Shown here: piece by piece, positions 43,872 to 52,884 of the stretch | How positions within the stretch are numbered: position 1 is the first letter of the stretch | How the letters are laid out: each line of letters begins with the position of its first letter | DNA from: Nesterenkonia lacusekhoensis | GTDB taxonomy: Bacteria > Actinomycetota > Actinomycetes > Actinomycetales > Micrococcaceae | Assembly (NCBI RefSeq): GCF_017876395.1 | Contig: NZ_JAGINX010000001.1 | Location: forward strand, 682,001 to 746,000 | Length of the DNA: 64,000 nt | Reading direction: 5' to 3' | The notes under the pieces: model-generated | What the model was told of the DNA's origin: nothing | Database searches by the model: none | What the model saw: the letters and a program-made list of their open reading frames with translations, nothing else | Program-made: the position numbers and the translations under genes

Positions 43872-45323
43872 GCCGTATTCAAGTGGTCGTCGCAACACCT
43901 ACCTGATGGAGGTGTTCGATGGGCATTGGCCCAAGGCAGAAGAGGGCAAGGGAATATCGCGGTCAGATCGTCTCTCCTGGGCGCCCAACGGTGGCTTGGC
44001 GCGAGGACCGTGTGCGGTTCTGGCAGGCCATCGCTGCAGGAGCTAAGACCCGAGAGGCCGGTGAAGCCGCCGGTGTCTCCGAGCCTGTAGCTCACCGTTG
44101 GTTCCGACATGCTGGTGGCGTGAATCCACACTTGGCCTCGACTGTTTCCGGACGGTATATCTCCTCCTCTGAACGGGAGGACATCGCTTTATGGCGAGCC
44201 CAAGACAGCGGGGTCCGTGAGATCGCCCGTCGGCTGGGGCGTAGCCCATCGACGATCTCACGGGAGCTACGGCGTAACGCCTCGACCAGGACCTATCAGC
44301 TGGAGTACAAGGCCTCGATTGCTCAGTGGCATGCTGAGCGGCGCGCCCGCCGTCCGAAGACCGCGAAGATGGTCACCAACGACCGGCTGCGCCAGTACGT
44401 CCAAGACAAGCTCAGCGGTGAGATCATCACCGCCGAAGGTGAAGTTGTCGGCCCCGAGGGCCCGGCCTGGGATGGAAAGAACAAGCCCCACCGTGGGGAC
44501 CGTGAATGGGTCACCGCCTGGAGTCCGCAGCAGATTGCCAAGCGGCTGCCACTGGAGTTCCCCGATGACCCGACCATGAGGATCTCTCATGAGGCGATCT
44601 ATCAGGCCCTCTACGTCGAATCCCGCGGCGGGCTTGCCCGGAAGCAGTCCTGGCACCTGCGCCGAGGTCGCACCAAGCGAATGCCCCGGGCCCGCACACG
44701 GCAGGAAGCCTGGGCTCATGTCACTGCCGAGACCGTGCTGCAGAAACGCCCCAAGGAGGTCGAGGACCGCAAGATCGCCGGCCACTGGGAAGGTGACCTG
44801 ATCATCGGACTGAAGCGTTCGGCCGTGGCCACGTTGATCGAGCGCACCACCCGCTACGCGATACTGGTCCACCTGCCCCGCCAGGCCGGGTACGGGCAAA
44901 TTCGACCAACGAAGAACGGCCCGGCACTGGCGGGGTATGGGGCGTTGACCATGAAAGACGCTCTGGCGAAGTCGATCACCCATCTGCCTGAGCAGCTGCG
45001 CCGTTCTTTGACCTGGGACCGCGGCAAAGAGCTCTCGGCACATGCGCTGCTGACGAAAGAGACTGGGCTGCCGGTGTACTTCGCTGACGCGAAGAGTCCC
45101 TGGCAGCGTGGCTCCAACGAGCACCTCAATGGTCTGCTTCGGCAATACTTCCCGAAAGGCACTGACCTCTCCAGGTGGAACGCCACCGAAATCGCAGCTA
45201 TCGCCACCGCCATGAACAACCGGCCACGCGGGATCTTGGGGTGGCGCACTCCCGCCGAGGCGTTCGCCGATCAACTACGCTCAGTCCAACAACACACTGT
45301 TGCGACGACCAGTTGAATACGGC
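43872..45323 (+). mobile_element. IS30-family insertion sequence, copy 1 (1452 bp)
   Basis: The left end GCCGTATTCAAGTGGTCGTC and the right end (complement GCCGTATTCAACTGGTCGTC) form a terminal inverted repeat of over 25 bp. Left flank ends TTG, right flank starts CAG; they do not match as a 3-bp duplication, and each flank belongs to a different IS3 element. Confidence 0.85.
43919..45316 (+). CDS. IS30 family transposase (copy 1)
   Basis: A 465-residue DDE transposase. The helix-turn-helix VREIARRLGRSPSTISRELRRN, then GHWEGDLIIGLKRSAVATLIERT (first Asp), LTWDRGKELSAH (second Asp) and SPWQRGSNEHLNGLLRQYFPKGTDL (Glu) are intact. A GGAGGTG ribosome-binding site precedes the ATG. It appears functional. 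Confidence 0.95.
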   Translation: MGIGPRQKRAREYRGQIVSPGRPTVAWREDRVRFWQAIAAGAKTREAGEAAGVSEPVAHRWFRHAGGVNPHLASTVSGRYISSSEREDIALWRAQDSGVREIARRLGRSPSTISRELRRNASTRTYQLEYKASIAQWHAERRARRPKTAKMVTNDRLRQYVQDKLSGEIITAEGEVVGPEGPAWDGKNKPHRGDREWVTAWSPQQIAKRLPLEFPDDPTMRISHEAIYQALYVESRGGLARKQSWHLRRGRTKRMPRARTRQEAWAHVTAETVLQKRPKEVEDRKIAGHWEGDLIIGLKRSAVATLIERTTRYAILVHLPRQAGYGQIRPTKNGPALAGYGALTMKDALAKSITHLPEQLRRSLTWDRGKELSAHALLTKETGLPVYFADAKSPWQRGSNEHLNGLLRQYFPKGTDLSRWNATEIAAIATAMNNRPRGILGWRTPAEAFADQLRSVQQHTVATTS

Positions 45324-45640
45324 CAGTATGTCTCACTGGCCTATTCGGACGCTCTCATCGCAGCGGGGGTGAAAGCATCAGTCGGCACCGTTGGCGATAG
45401 CTACGATAACGCCCTGGCCGAGACCGTGAACGGTCTCTACAAGACGGAACTGATCTACTCGAAGCGGATCTGGGATTCGGTCAGCGAAGTCGAGTTGGCG
45501 ACGATGGGCTGGGTCCACTGGTGGAACACGACCCGGCTCCACGAGGCGCTCGACTACCGCACTCCAGCGGCAGTCGAAGCGGCCTACACTCACACCACGA
45601 CGACCGCGCCCGCGACCGTCTAACCACGGAACGAAACCCA
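45324..45640 (+). mobile_element. IS3-family element (IS-C) remnant, C-terminal transposase part
   Basis: From QYVSLAYSDALIAAG to the stop at 45623: GDSYDNALAETVNGLYKTELI carries the catalytic Glu, and WWNTTRLHEALDYRTPAAVEA the usual end of an IS3 OrfB. The N-terminal part is absent; the break is again at the codon after HSDRGS. It differs from IS-B. The exact right end was not determined. Confidence 0.8.
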
Positions 45641-45675
45641 GGGCGCTTCACTCGTTGGTTGGGTATTAAACCCGC

Positions 45676-46436
45676 TCACTGGTGCATTATCTCTGACACA
45701 CCTCGGACAGGACGGAACGATGTCCTGAAACCAGACACCGCAGGGCCCACCAGATCGTCGTTGTTCGAACCGCCGACATCACCGGTTCGAGTCCTACTGA
45801 GGTCTCCTTCCGTCTGACGGCGTAGTGCGGTGGCCTGGACTTCGGGGTTGAACATGATGTTGAACGGCCCCCCCGGTTCCCCGTCCACGGTGTCAGCCTC
45901 GGTGACGTAGAGCTTGTCGAAGAAGGCCTGGTTCGCGACCCGGCGCAGCGAGTCATCGATGCTGGTGTAGATCGCGTGGCAGTCCTTCGCCAGGGCCAGG
46001 CAGTCGTCCAGGTGCGCCTGGAGCAGTTTGACCCGTTCATCCAGCAGATCATCACGTTCATGTTGGTATGCCTGACGTTCCTGCTTGCTGGTGGCGCTGA
46101 GCCGGTCGAACTCTGCGGTGATCAGATCCCGCAGCGCGGCGAGCACGTGCTCAGGTATCTGCACCCGCCGATAGTGGTCCTCCACTGCGCGTTCGACATC
46201 GGGGATGAACATGGATTTCTGTTCGCAGTTGGTGCACTTGGAGTGCCGGCCAGCACAGATGAGGTACGGGTAGATCACCCCTCGCCGGCTGCGGGCCATG
46301 GTCACGATCAGCCGGGAGCCGCACTGACCGCAGAAGACCGAACCCTTCACGTAGTGCTCGTGGGACTGGGTCTTCTCCCCGAAAGCCTGCTTGGCATGAA
46401 GCACCATCTGGACCCGATACCAGATATTGGCGGACA
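45676..46436 (-). pseudogene. Large serine recombinase, C-terminal remnant
   Basis: The frame has VLHAKQAFGEKTQSHEHYVK, the zinc-ribbon GSVFCGQCGSRL followed by YLICAGRHSKCTNCEQ, and a long coiled coil (LSATSKQERQAYQHERDDLLDERVKLLQ). The N-terminal resolvase domain with the catalytic Ser is missing. Upstream it is joined at about 46436 to part of an MFS transporter gene. Such enzymes integrate phages and mobile elements; this one is dead. Confidence 0.8.
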
Positions 46437-46784
46437 GTGAACGCGAACAGTGCCGAGGTCATCGCGGTAGCTGCCAATGCAGCGGCCACGCGCAGCACAG
46501 TCAACATGCCAAACGAATCGGTGGCCGTGACGGCGACGTTCTCGGCGGCGAAGACAAGCGACGCGGTCGTGAACAGTCTTCGCCGAGCCACGTCCGCGAG
46601 AACGACTGCCGCGACCGGTGCTGCGATGGCGACTGTGACGGAGAAAACGGTGACCAGTTATCCAACCTGACCCTCGGTTACCCCGAGGTCAGCGGCGAGT
46701 TCGGGGCGGGGTCCCGGCGAACACGTTGTCGTACGTGTAGACCACGAACACTGCGGCGAGCAGCGTGATCAACCATGCAGGCAT
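46437..46784 (-). pseudogene. MFS efflux transporter, broken N-terminal part
   Basis: MPAWLITLLAAVFVVYTYDN begins the first helix. A frameshift follows FAG, then the frame continues as PELAADLGVTEGQVG, meets a TAA stop, and goes on as LVTVFSVTVAIAAPVAAVVL and ADVARRRLFTTASLVF. Typical MFS loop and helix patterns are seen. Past about 46437 it is replaced by the serine recombinase fragment. It starts 5 bases after the tetR stop, so it was part of the resistance operon. Confidence 0.7.
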
Positions 46785-46789
46785 GCGCG

Positions 46790-47395
46790 TCACCCGTGGC
46801 GCGCACTCGCGAGCAGCATCCGCAGGTGTGCCCGCAGGACGGCTCGCAAGCGTTCAACACTCAGGCCACCGTGCGGGGTCACGGTATCCAGGGTCAGCCC
46901 GCCGGTCACGGCGGTGAGCTGTGCCGCGGCGAGGTCAGCATCCGGCACGTCGAGGGAGACGAGTGCGTCGCGGAAGACGGCGGCAAGGTCGGCTGCCATG
47001 CGCTCGGACATCACGCGGAACACCGGCATCGTTCGGGAGGCCATGATTAGTTCGACTACCACGATCGCCTCGTCACGACGTGGTTCGTCGACCGGCAGGA
47101 CTGTCTCGACTACGGATTGCAGGGCGTCGAGCGCCGCCTCACCTGTGAGTTCGCGCAGTCCCTCGAGGGGATGGGCGGCGAGACGGTGACCCATCCGAGC
47201 GCCCGCTTCCTCCGCTGCGGCGGTGAGCAGGTCGTGGTGGCCGTCGAAGTAGTGTCGCACCGAGCCGATGTTCAGGCCGGACTCGTCGGCGACCTTCCGC
47301 AGCGAGACACCCTCGATGCCTTCGGCTACCACGAGGCGGCATGCCGCCTCGATCACCTGCTGACGACGCTGCTCCGGGTCGATCCGTGCGGGCAT
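46790..47395 (-). CDS. TetR family repressor
   Basis: A 201-residue regulator: VIEAACRLVVAEGIEGVSLRKVADESGLNIGSVRHYFDGHHDLL is the DNA-binding domain. The ligand domain is helical. It lies 5 bases after the ABC-F gene stop, so it is in the same operon and probably binds the palindrome at 50333-50348 in front of that gene. Confidence 0.9.
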   Translation of the reverse strand: MPARIDPEQRRQQVIEAACRLVVAEGIEGVSLRKVADESGLNIGSVRHYFDGHHDLLTAAAEEAGARMGHRLAAHPLEGLRELTGEAALDALQSVVETVLPVDEPRRDEAIVVVELIMASRTMPVFRVMSERMAADLAAVFRDALVSLDVPDADLAAAQLTAVTGGLTLDTVTPHGGLSVERLRAVLRAHLRMLLASARHG

Positions 47396-47400
47396 GACTC

Positions 47401-48842
47401 CTAGTTCCTCTCCCTGGCGACGCGGACCTCGTCCCACACGGGCTCGGTGCTTTCGTAGATGTCCCCGTCGGCTCCGAAGATGAGGAAACGATCGAAGTCG
47501 CGTGCGAACCAACGATCATGAGTCACTGCAAGAACCGTGCCCTCGAACGCTTCAAGGGCGTGCTGGAGGGCCTCGGCGGAGACGAAGTCGAGGTTGTCGG
47601 TCGGCTCATCCAGCAACAGCATCGTCGCTCCGCCGAGTTCCAGCAGCAGCACCTGGAACCGCGCCTGCTGACCGCCCGAAAGCGAGCCGAAGTGTTGCTC
47701 TGCGGACTTCGCCAGTTCGTAGCGAGCAAGCACCCGCGAGGCGTCCTCTCGCGGAAGACCGGTGCGGTGCTCATCACCTCGATGCAGGATGTCCAGCAGT
47801 GCGCGGCCGGCGAGGTCGGGACGATTGCGATTCTGGGCGAACCATCCCGGGCGTACTCTCGCACCGAGCCGAGCTGCACCTTGATGCGGCACGGGTTCGA
47901 TACTCGCATCGGTCACGGGCTCCTGGTCTGGTGCAGGGTCGGTGCCCCCGGCCGCGAGCAGGCGCAGGAAGTGCGACTTACCCGACCCGTTCGAGCCGAG
48001 CACCGCGATCCGATCACCGAAGTACGCCTCGAAATCGAACGCACGCATCAAACCCGTCAGCTCCAGCGCCTCGCAGCTCATCACCCGCTTGCCGGTCCGC
48101 CCACCACGCAGCCGCATCTGAAGGCGCTGCTCGCGAGGCTGCTCCTGCGGGGGCCCGGCCTCCTCAAACCGCGCCAGCCTGGTCTGCGCCGCCCGATACC
48201 GGGAAGCCATGTCGGAGTTGTAAGCAGCCTTCTGCTTGTACATGAGCATGAGCGAACGCAGCTTCGCACGCTCTTCGTCCCAGCGGCGGCGTAGCTCGTC
48301 CAAACGCTCGAACCGTTGCTCCCGAGCTCGGTGATAGGTGTCGAACCCGCCCGGATGCGTCCAGGCAGTGTTGCCCGCTGCGCCCAGCTCCAGTGTCACG
48401 ATCGAGGTCGCCGTACGTGCCAGCAACTCACGGTCGTGGCTCACGTACAGCACACCCTTGCCCGTCGCGCGCAACTGATCTTCCAACCAGCGTTTTCCCG
48501 GCACGTCCAGGGAATTGTCCGGTTCATCCAGCAGCAACAGCTCGTCTGGCCCGCGCAGCAGCGCCTCCAACGCAAGCCGCTTCTGCTCACCACCCGACAG
48601 CGTGGACAATGACCGATCGCGACACCGCTCGAACGGCACCCCGAGGGCGGCGACAGTGCAGACGTCCCACAAGACTTCGGCATCATAGCCGCCCACCTCG
48701 CCCCATGTGGCGACCGCCGACGCGAACGCCATCTGCGACTGGGCGGTACCTCGTTCGTTCATCACGGCCTCGGCGCGTGCCAGCCGCACGGCAGCATCGC
48801 GGACCACCGGCTGCGCGACCGACAGCAACAGTTCACTGACTG
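47401..48842 (-). pseudogene. ABC-F ATPase, 3' part (disrupted by IS407-like element)
   Basis: It holds the first ATPase domain's end (LSGGEQKRLALEALLRGP, LLLLDEPDNSLD), the interdomain linker, and the second domain (VLGSNGSGKSHFLRLLAAGG, LSGGQQARFQVLLLELGG, LLDEPTDNLD). Antibiotic-resistance ABC-F proteins protect the ribosome by displacing drugs (known). Removing the element at 48843-50086 and one ACTG copy joins it in frame to 50087-50322 (reading GATVSELLLS). Confidence 0.85.
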
Positions 48843-48925
48843 TGGCATGACCCCCTAATTTCGGTCCACGAGTTATGAGAGTCGCACTAGCGCCCGACGC
48901 TCCGGGCAGGAAAACTGGTGTGACC

Positions 48926-49210
48926 ATGACAAGCAAGAGAAGACGCCATACCCCGGAACAGATCATCCGGAAGCTCCAAGACGCTGAGAAGCTCCAGGCA
49001 GAAGGCCACGACGTCGCCGCCACCGCCCGCGAACTGGGAGTCACCGAGGCCACCTACTACCGGTGGAAGAACCAATACGGCGGGCTCAAAGCCGAAGACG
49101 CCAAACGGCTGAAGGAACTTCAGAAGCAAAACGACCGGCTCAAGAAGCTCCTGGCCGAGGCGGAGCTGGAGAAGGCCGCGCTGAAGGAGCTGGCGGAGGG
49201 AAACTTCTAA
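48926..49210 (+). CDS. IS407-like transposase OrfA, copy 1
   Basis: [20 protein letters not shown] followed by a helix-turn-helix ([18 protein letters not shown]) and a leucine-zipper-like end ([20 protein letters not shown]). OrfB is in the -1 frame and is made by frameshifting in the family. Confidence 0.92.
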   Translation: MTSKRRRHTPEQIIRKLQDAEKLQAEGHDVAATARELGVTEATYYRWKNQYGGLKAEDAKRLKELQKQNDRLKKLLAEAELEKAALKELAEGNF

Positions 49211-50037
49211 GCCCGGACCGGCGCCGAGCAGCTGCGCGACACCTGATGGCCACCATGGGCATCAGTGAACGCAGAGCCACCGCGCTGGCCGGGCTTGCCC
49301 GATCCGCCTTCCGCCGGGCACTGAAGTCTGAGAACGCTGGTGATCCTGATGCTGGGCTGCGGGCCTGGCTACGGGCTTATGCAAAGGACCACCCGCGCTG
49401 GGGCTACCGGCGGGCCTATCATGATGCCCGAGCCGAGGGCTGGGCGGTCAACCATAAGAAGGTCCAGCGGCTCTGGCGTGAAGAGGGCCTGCGGGTTCCG
49501 GTGAGACGTCGACGCAAACGCGTGGGGTCCTCCACCGCGGAAGCCCCGCAGGCGGACGCGCCGAATGTGGTGTGGGCGGTGGACTTCCAATTCGACGCCG
49601 ATGAGACGGGCCGGGCGATCAAGATCGCCTCGATCGTCGATGAGCACACTCGCGAATGCCTGGGCGGGATCGTGGCCCGCAGCATCACCGGTGATGACCT
49701 CACCGCCCACCTCGACGCTATCGCCGCTGACCGGGGGCTTCCAGAGGTCCTACGGTGTGACAACGGCCCGGAGCTGATCTGCCACGCGATGGCCGACTGG
49801 GCCGGGGAGGTCACGGGGATCCACTACATCCCGCCGGGTGCGCCGTGGCGCAATGGGTACGTGGAGTCCTTCAACAGCAGGATCCGGGATGAGTGCCTGA
49901 ACATCACCAGCTTCTGGTCTTTGACCCATGCTCGGGTGATCATCACGGATTGGAAGAAGGAATACAACACCATCCGGCGCCACTCAGCGCTCGGGTACCG
50001 CAGCCCGGCTGAGTATGCTGAAATCTGTACCCATTGA
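49063..50037 (+). CDS. IS407-like transposase OrfB, copy 1
   Basis: DDE integrase core: [13 protein letters not shown] (Asp), [11 protein letters not shown] (Asp), [17 protein letters not shown] (Glu). The first 45 residues overlap OrfA in another frame; the independent part starts near 49200. Intact. Confidence 0.9.
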   Translation: MEEPIRRAQSRRRQTAEGTSEAKRPAQEAPGRGGAGEGRAEGAGGGKLLSPDRRRAAARHLMATMGISERRATALAGLARSAFRRALKSENAGDPDAGLRAWLRAYAKDHPRWGYRRAYHDARAEGWAVNHKKVQRLWREEGLRVPVRRRRKRVGSSTAEAPQADAPNVVWAVDFQFDADETGRAIKIASIVDEHTRECLGGIVARSITGDDLTAHLDAIAADRGLPEVLRCDNGPELICHAMADWAGEVTGIHYIPPGAPWRNGYVESFNSRIRDECLNITSFWSLTHARVIITDWKKEYNTIRRHSALGYRSPAEYAEICTH

Positions 50038-50086
50038 AGAAACCGCGGCCCGCATAACGCGTGGACCTACTTCCGGGGGCAACCCA

Positions 50087-50322
50087 ACTGTCGCGCCCGA
50101 GATGAACTGATGCATCACACCCAAGCTGCCGTTACGAGCCACCGCGCCGAAGTCCGGTGAGAGTGCGCCAGTGACAATCCGCAGCAGCGTGCTCTTCCCG
50201 GCGCCGTTCGCGCCGATGATGGCTACCCGCTCACCCGCACCCAGCCTGAGTGAGACGTCACGCAGCAACGGCCGACCATCTGCCAGCGTGTACGCCACCG
50301 AAGCGACATCAAGATGAACCAT
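50087..50322 (-). pseudogene. ABC-F ATPase, 5' part
   Basis: [20 protein letters not shown] and [22 protein letters not shown] (first Walker A), ending FISGATV at the insertion. There is no ribosome-binding site in front of the ATG at 50322. Confidence 0.85.
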
Positions 50323-50332
50323 GATTCAAAAA

Positions 50333-50348
50333 TATCACACGTGTGATA
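50333..50348. promoter_or_regulatory. Palindromic operator in front of the ABC-F/tetR operon
   Basis: TATCACACGTGTGATA is a perfect 16-bp palindrome, 10 bases upstream of the ABC-F ATG. It overlaps where the -10 of a leaderless promoter would be. It is the probable site of the TetR at 46790-47395. Confidence 0.65.
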
Positions 50349-50665
50349 AATAGATGTCTATGCTGACAACGCAGGTGCCTCGCCGTCCAACACCTCGCTT
50401 GGCAGGCCCAGCATCAGCTCGAGGACACGCCAGCTAGTTGTACTGACCGGACACGTTGATCGAAGGACTGTCGCTAGTTGCAGTTAGTCGACGATTGCAG
50501 GAGTGTTAGTATTCGCGTCAAGGCCTGAGTCTCGCCGGTCGTACTCGCAACCTTGTTGATGCCAGTCTTGGTCGCGACCGGGGCAAGCGGCCATTGACGT
50601 ACTGTGCGGTCACGCTGCGATAAGGACCATCTCCCACAGCTGTGAACACTTCAGGAGGGTGGTCA
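50349..50665. other. Intergenic region between two resistance-type loci
   Basis: About 317 bases. It contains only short direct repeats (GCTAGTTG at about 50433 and 50473). No gene, hairpin or known RNA was recognised. Confidence 0.3.
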
Positions 50666-51262
50666 TCACGCAATTCCGCGCAGATACCCCTCGAGGATTG
50701 GCGCGTCTGAAGCGTCGGTTTGCGTGACGGCGCGGCGCATCAGCAGCGCGTCGGCCAGTGCGAGAAGCTCGATCGCTCGCACAGGGGCGTTGCGGATCTC
50801 TGCCCGCTGCAAGATCGAGCACGTCTCGTCGAACATTGCTTGGCGGACGTCCGATCGCTGCGCCAGCCGCTCGCGAATAGGATCGAGCGGATCGAGCTCG
50901 AGCAGTAGCGCGTACCGGGCACGCATGTCGTCGCTCCGCGCCCAGAGTGAATCCATCAGTTCGCTGATGGCGTGAGCCAGCACCTCTACATCGAGCGAGG
51001 AGCCGCCGGGGAACTGATCGCGCAGCGTGCGGACCCCGTTCTCCGCGTCGGCGATGGACCGCGCAGTGAGCTCGTCGACGATGAGCTCGAGGAGTGCGTG
51101 CCGAGTCCGTGCGTAGTACGACGTTCCACCCTCGGCGATCCCAGCGGCCCCGTCGACTGCCCGGTGCGTGAGGGCGCGAAGACCCTGACTCGCGATGATG
51201 CGCACCCCGGCATCGGCGATGAGTTGCCGCCGCGGAGAGTCGGAAGCGATTGGGAAGGGCAC
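50666..51262 (-). CDS. TetR family regulator of the monooxygenase
   Basis: A 198-residue repressor: RRQLIADAGVRIIASQGLRALTHRAVDGAAGIAEGGTSYYARTRHALLELIVDEL is the DNA-binding domain. The GTG at 51262 is the start that leaves the operator region free. It is divergent from the FAD monooxygenase with 59 bases between, holding two TACA-NN-TGTA sites. Confidence 0.88.
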   Translation of the reverse strand: MPFPIASDSPRRQLIADAGVRIIASQGLRALTHRAVDGAAGIAEGGTSYYARTRHALLELIVDELTARSIADAENGVRTLRDQFPGGSSLDVEVLAHAISELMDSLWARSDDMRARYALLLELDPLDPIRERLAQRSDVRQAMFDETCSILQRAEIRNAPVRAIELLALADALLMRRAVTQTDASDAPILEGYLRGIA

Positions 51263-51272
51263 ACTCGCACCA

Positions 51273-51309
51273 TACAGGTGTAGAGTCGTCGATGACCTAT
51301 ACATCTGTA
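51273..51309. promoter_or_regulatory. Paired operators between tetR and monooxygenase
   Basis: TACAGGTGTA (51273-51282) and TACATCTGTA (51300-51309) each have TACA/TGTA ends and are both followed by GAG; centres are 27 bases apart. The position in a divergent promoter suggests TetR binding. Confidence 0.55.
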
Positions 51310-51321
51310 GAGGAGGGTTTG

Positions 51322-52482
51322 ATGCGAGTAGCAGTGGTGGGCTCCGGGATCGGTGGCCTGTGCACCGCGATCGGGCTGCAACGGGCGGGCGCGGATGTCG
51401 TGGTGTTCGAGAGGGCACGCGACCTCCGCCCCGGTGGTTCGGGACTGTCTCTCTTCGGCAACGCTGTACACGCTCTGGACTCCCTCGGCCTCGGTGATGG
51501 CATCCGTTCGATCACTGACGCGAAAGCGCGGTCATTCCGCGGCGGGCAGCGCAGGCCGGACGGCTCGTGGCTGTCGGTGTATCCGATGGACGCGCTGACG
51601 GAGCTGAGGGTGGTTGACCGCGCGGCGCTACACGGGCTGCTGACGTCGTCCCTTGCACCGTGCACGCTGGTTGCAGGGCGTCGTGTCGTGTCAGCCTCCG
51701 AGGAGGGCACGGTGCGTCATGCCGCCGCTGATGGGTCCGAAAAGGTCGATCGGTTCGACTTGGTGATCGCGGCCGACGGGCTGCGCAGCACTATTCGGGG
51801 TCAGTGGCCCGAGGATCCCGGCATCGTCTACGCGGGGTACTCGACGTGGCGAGGCATCACGGAACGCCCGGTAGACTTGGGTGGGGAAGCGGGGGAGACG
51901 TGGGGTGTCGGAAGACGCTTCGGAGTCGCGCCGCTCAAAGACGGGCGTGTGTACTGGTTCGCCGTCGCGTCCGTGCCCGAGCCGAGCCGGTCTCGCGCGG
52001 AGACGCCGCTCGACCGCACCTTCGACACCTGGCACGCGCCGATCGCGGACCTCGTGGCTTCCACGTCCGTCGATCGCGTTCAGTTTCTGCCCATCGAGGA
52101 GCTTGGCGGCCGGTTGCGGACCTACGTGCGAGACCGCATCGTGCTCCTGGGCGACGCCGCTCACGCGATGACGCCGAACCTCGGACAGGGCGGAGGCCAG
52201 GCCATGGAGGACGCCGCGACCCTCGTCGCACTGTTGACCCCATTGGCAGCCGCCGAGCGTCCGCACCCGGAAACGCTGACGCGCGCGCTGGGCAGGTACG
52301 ACGCGCTGCGCAGACCCCGTAGTCAAAGGATCGCGCGACAGTCCCATTTGGTCGGCAAGCTTGCGCATTCCGGCGGGCCCATAACGAGTCGAGTCAGGAA
52401 CGCGATCCTTGCGGTTACGCCCCCGGCTGCACTTCGTCGACAGCTCACCTGGCTACAGTCCTGGACACCGCCCGGGGCGTGA
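51322..52482 (+). CDS. FAD-dependent monooxygenase (PHBH/TetX-like)
   Basis: A 386-residue flavoprotein hydroxylase. MRVAVVGSGIGGLCTAIGLQ binds FAD; VIAADGLRSTIRG is the DG motif; DRIVLLGDAAHAMTPNLGQG is the GD motif. It hydroxylates aromatic or drug-like compounds with NAD(P)H. AGGAGG is five bases before the ATG at 51322. Expression is probably released when the TetR binds its substrate. TetX-type drug inactivation is possible but not shown. Confidence 0.88.
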   Translation: MRVAVVGSGIGGLCTAIGLQRAGADVVVFERARDLRPGGSGLSLFGNAVHALDSLGLGDGIRSITDAKARSFRGGQRRPDGSWLSVYPMDALTELRVVDRAALHGLLTSSLAPCTLVAGRRVVSASEEGTVRHAAADGSEKVDRFDLVIAADGLRSTIRGQWPEDPGIVYAGYSTWRGITERPVDLGGEAGETWGVGRRFGVAPLKDGRVYWFAVASVPEPSRSRAETPLDRTFDTWHAPIADLVASTSVDRVQFLPIEELGGRLRTYVRDRIVLLGDAAHAMTPNLGQGGGQAMEDAATLVALLTPLAAAERPHPETLTRALGRYDALRRPRSQRIARQSHLVGKLAHSGGPITSRVRNAILAVTPPAALRRQLTWLQSWTPPGA

Positions 52483-52884
52483 GCCATGGGTAGGCGTCCG
52501 AGCCCGCTGGACTTGACCCGACCCCAGGAGCCTAAGCGCGCACTTACCGGAACCTGCACTCCCACCCGGGATCAGGAATGTCTTCTCAACTGGGCGCTGC
52601 TGCCCGCGCTCCATTGGGCGACCCGCGCCTGGGCTGCACCCCAGGACGACGATCGGGCGCATCGAGCCAGCCCCCGCCAGGCCGCGTACGCCAGCGAGAA
52701 GGTGTCTCGACCGGTAACCAAGCGGCGCAGCCAGATTGCGGGTCCTCACGGGGACTTGTAGACGCGCACTGAAGTAACCATCTACGAGGTGCTGATGTGG
52801 ACCCGCACCTAAATCCCACACCACCCCGGCCGCCTGAGAGGCCACGAGGTCTTCCTGGGCGACCACTCCCAGGAAGACACATAA
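52483..52884. other. Region between the monooxygenase and the IS481 transposase
   Basis: About 400 bases with no supported protein. Its last part (from roughly 52760) is probably the left end of the IS481 element, but terminal repeats could not be fixed. Confidence 0.3.
52849..52878 (+). promoter_or_regulatory. Hairpin just before the IS481 transposase start
   Basis: Arms GTCTTCCTGGG and CCCAGGAAGAC pair perfectly over 11 bp with an 8-base loop; the right arm ends 6 bases before the ATG and holds the AGGA that would serve as ribosome-binding site. Confidence 0.6.

Larger units (their letters stand above)
48843..50086 (+). mobile_element. IS407-like IS3-family element, copy 1 (1244 bp)
   Basis: Ends TGGCATGACCCCCTAATTTC and (complement) TGGGTTGCCCCCGGAAGTAG form an imperfect inverted repeat that continues through GGTCCACG. 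It is flanked by the direct duplication ACTG (48839-48842 and 50087-50090). The 4-bp duplication fits the IS407 group. Confidence 0.92.

Noticed and set aside
45760-45800. tRNA-like T-loop GGTTCGAGTCC near the recombinase remnant, a possible attachment site
   Set aside because: The flanking bases do not pair as a T stem and no acceptor or anticodon arm is found.
52483-52760. Possible tRNA or small RNA because one frame reads VGVQVPVSARLG-like
   Set aside because: No cloverleaf could be built by eye; the similarity is only to translated tRNA-like sequence.
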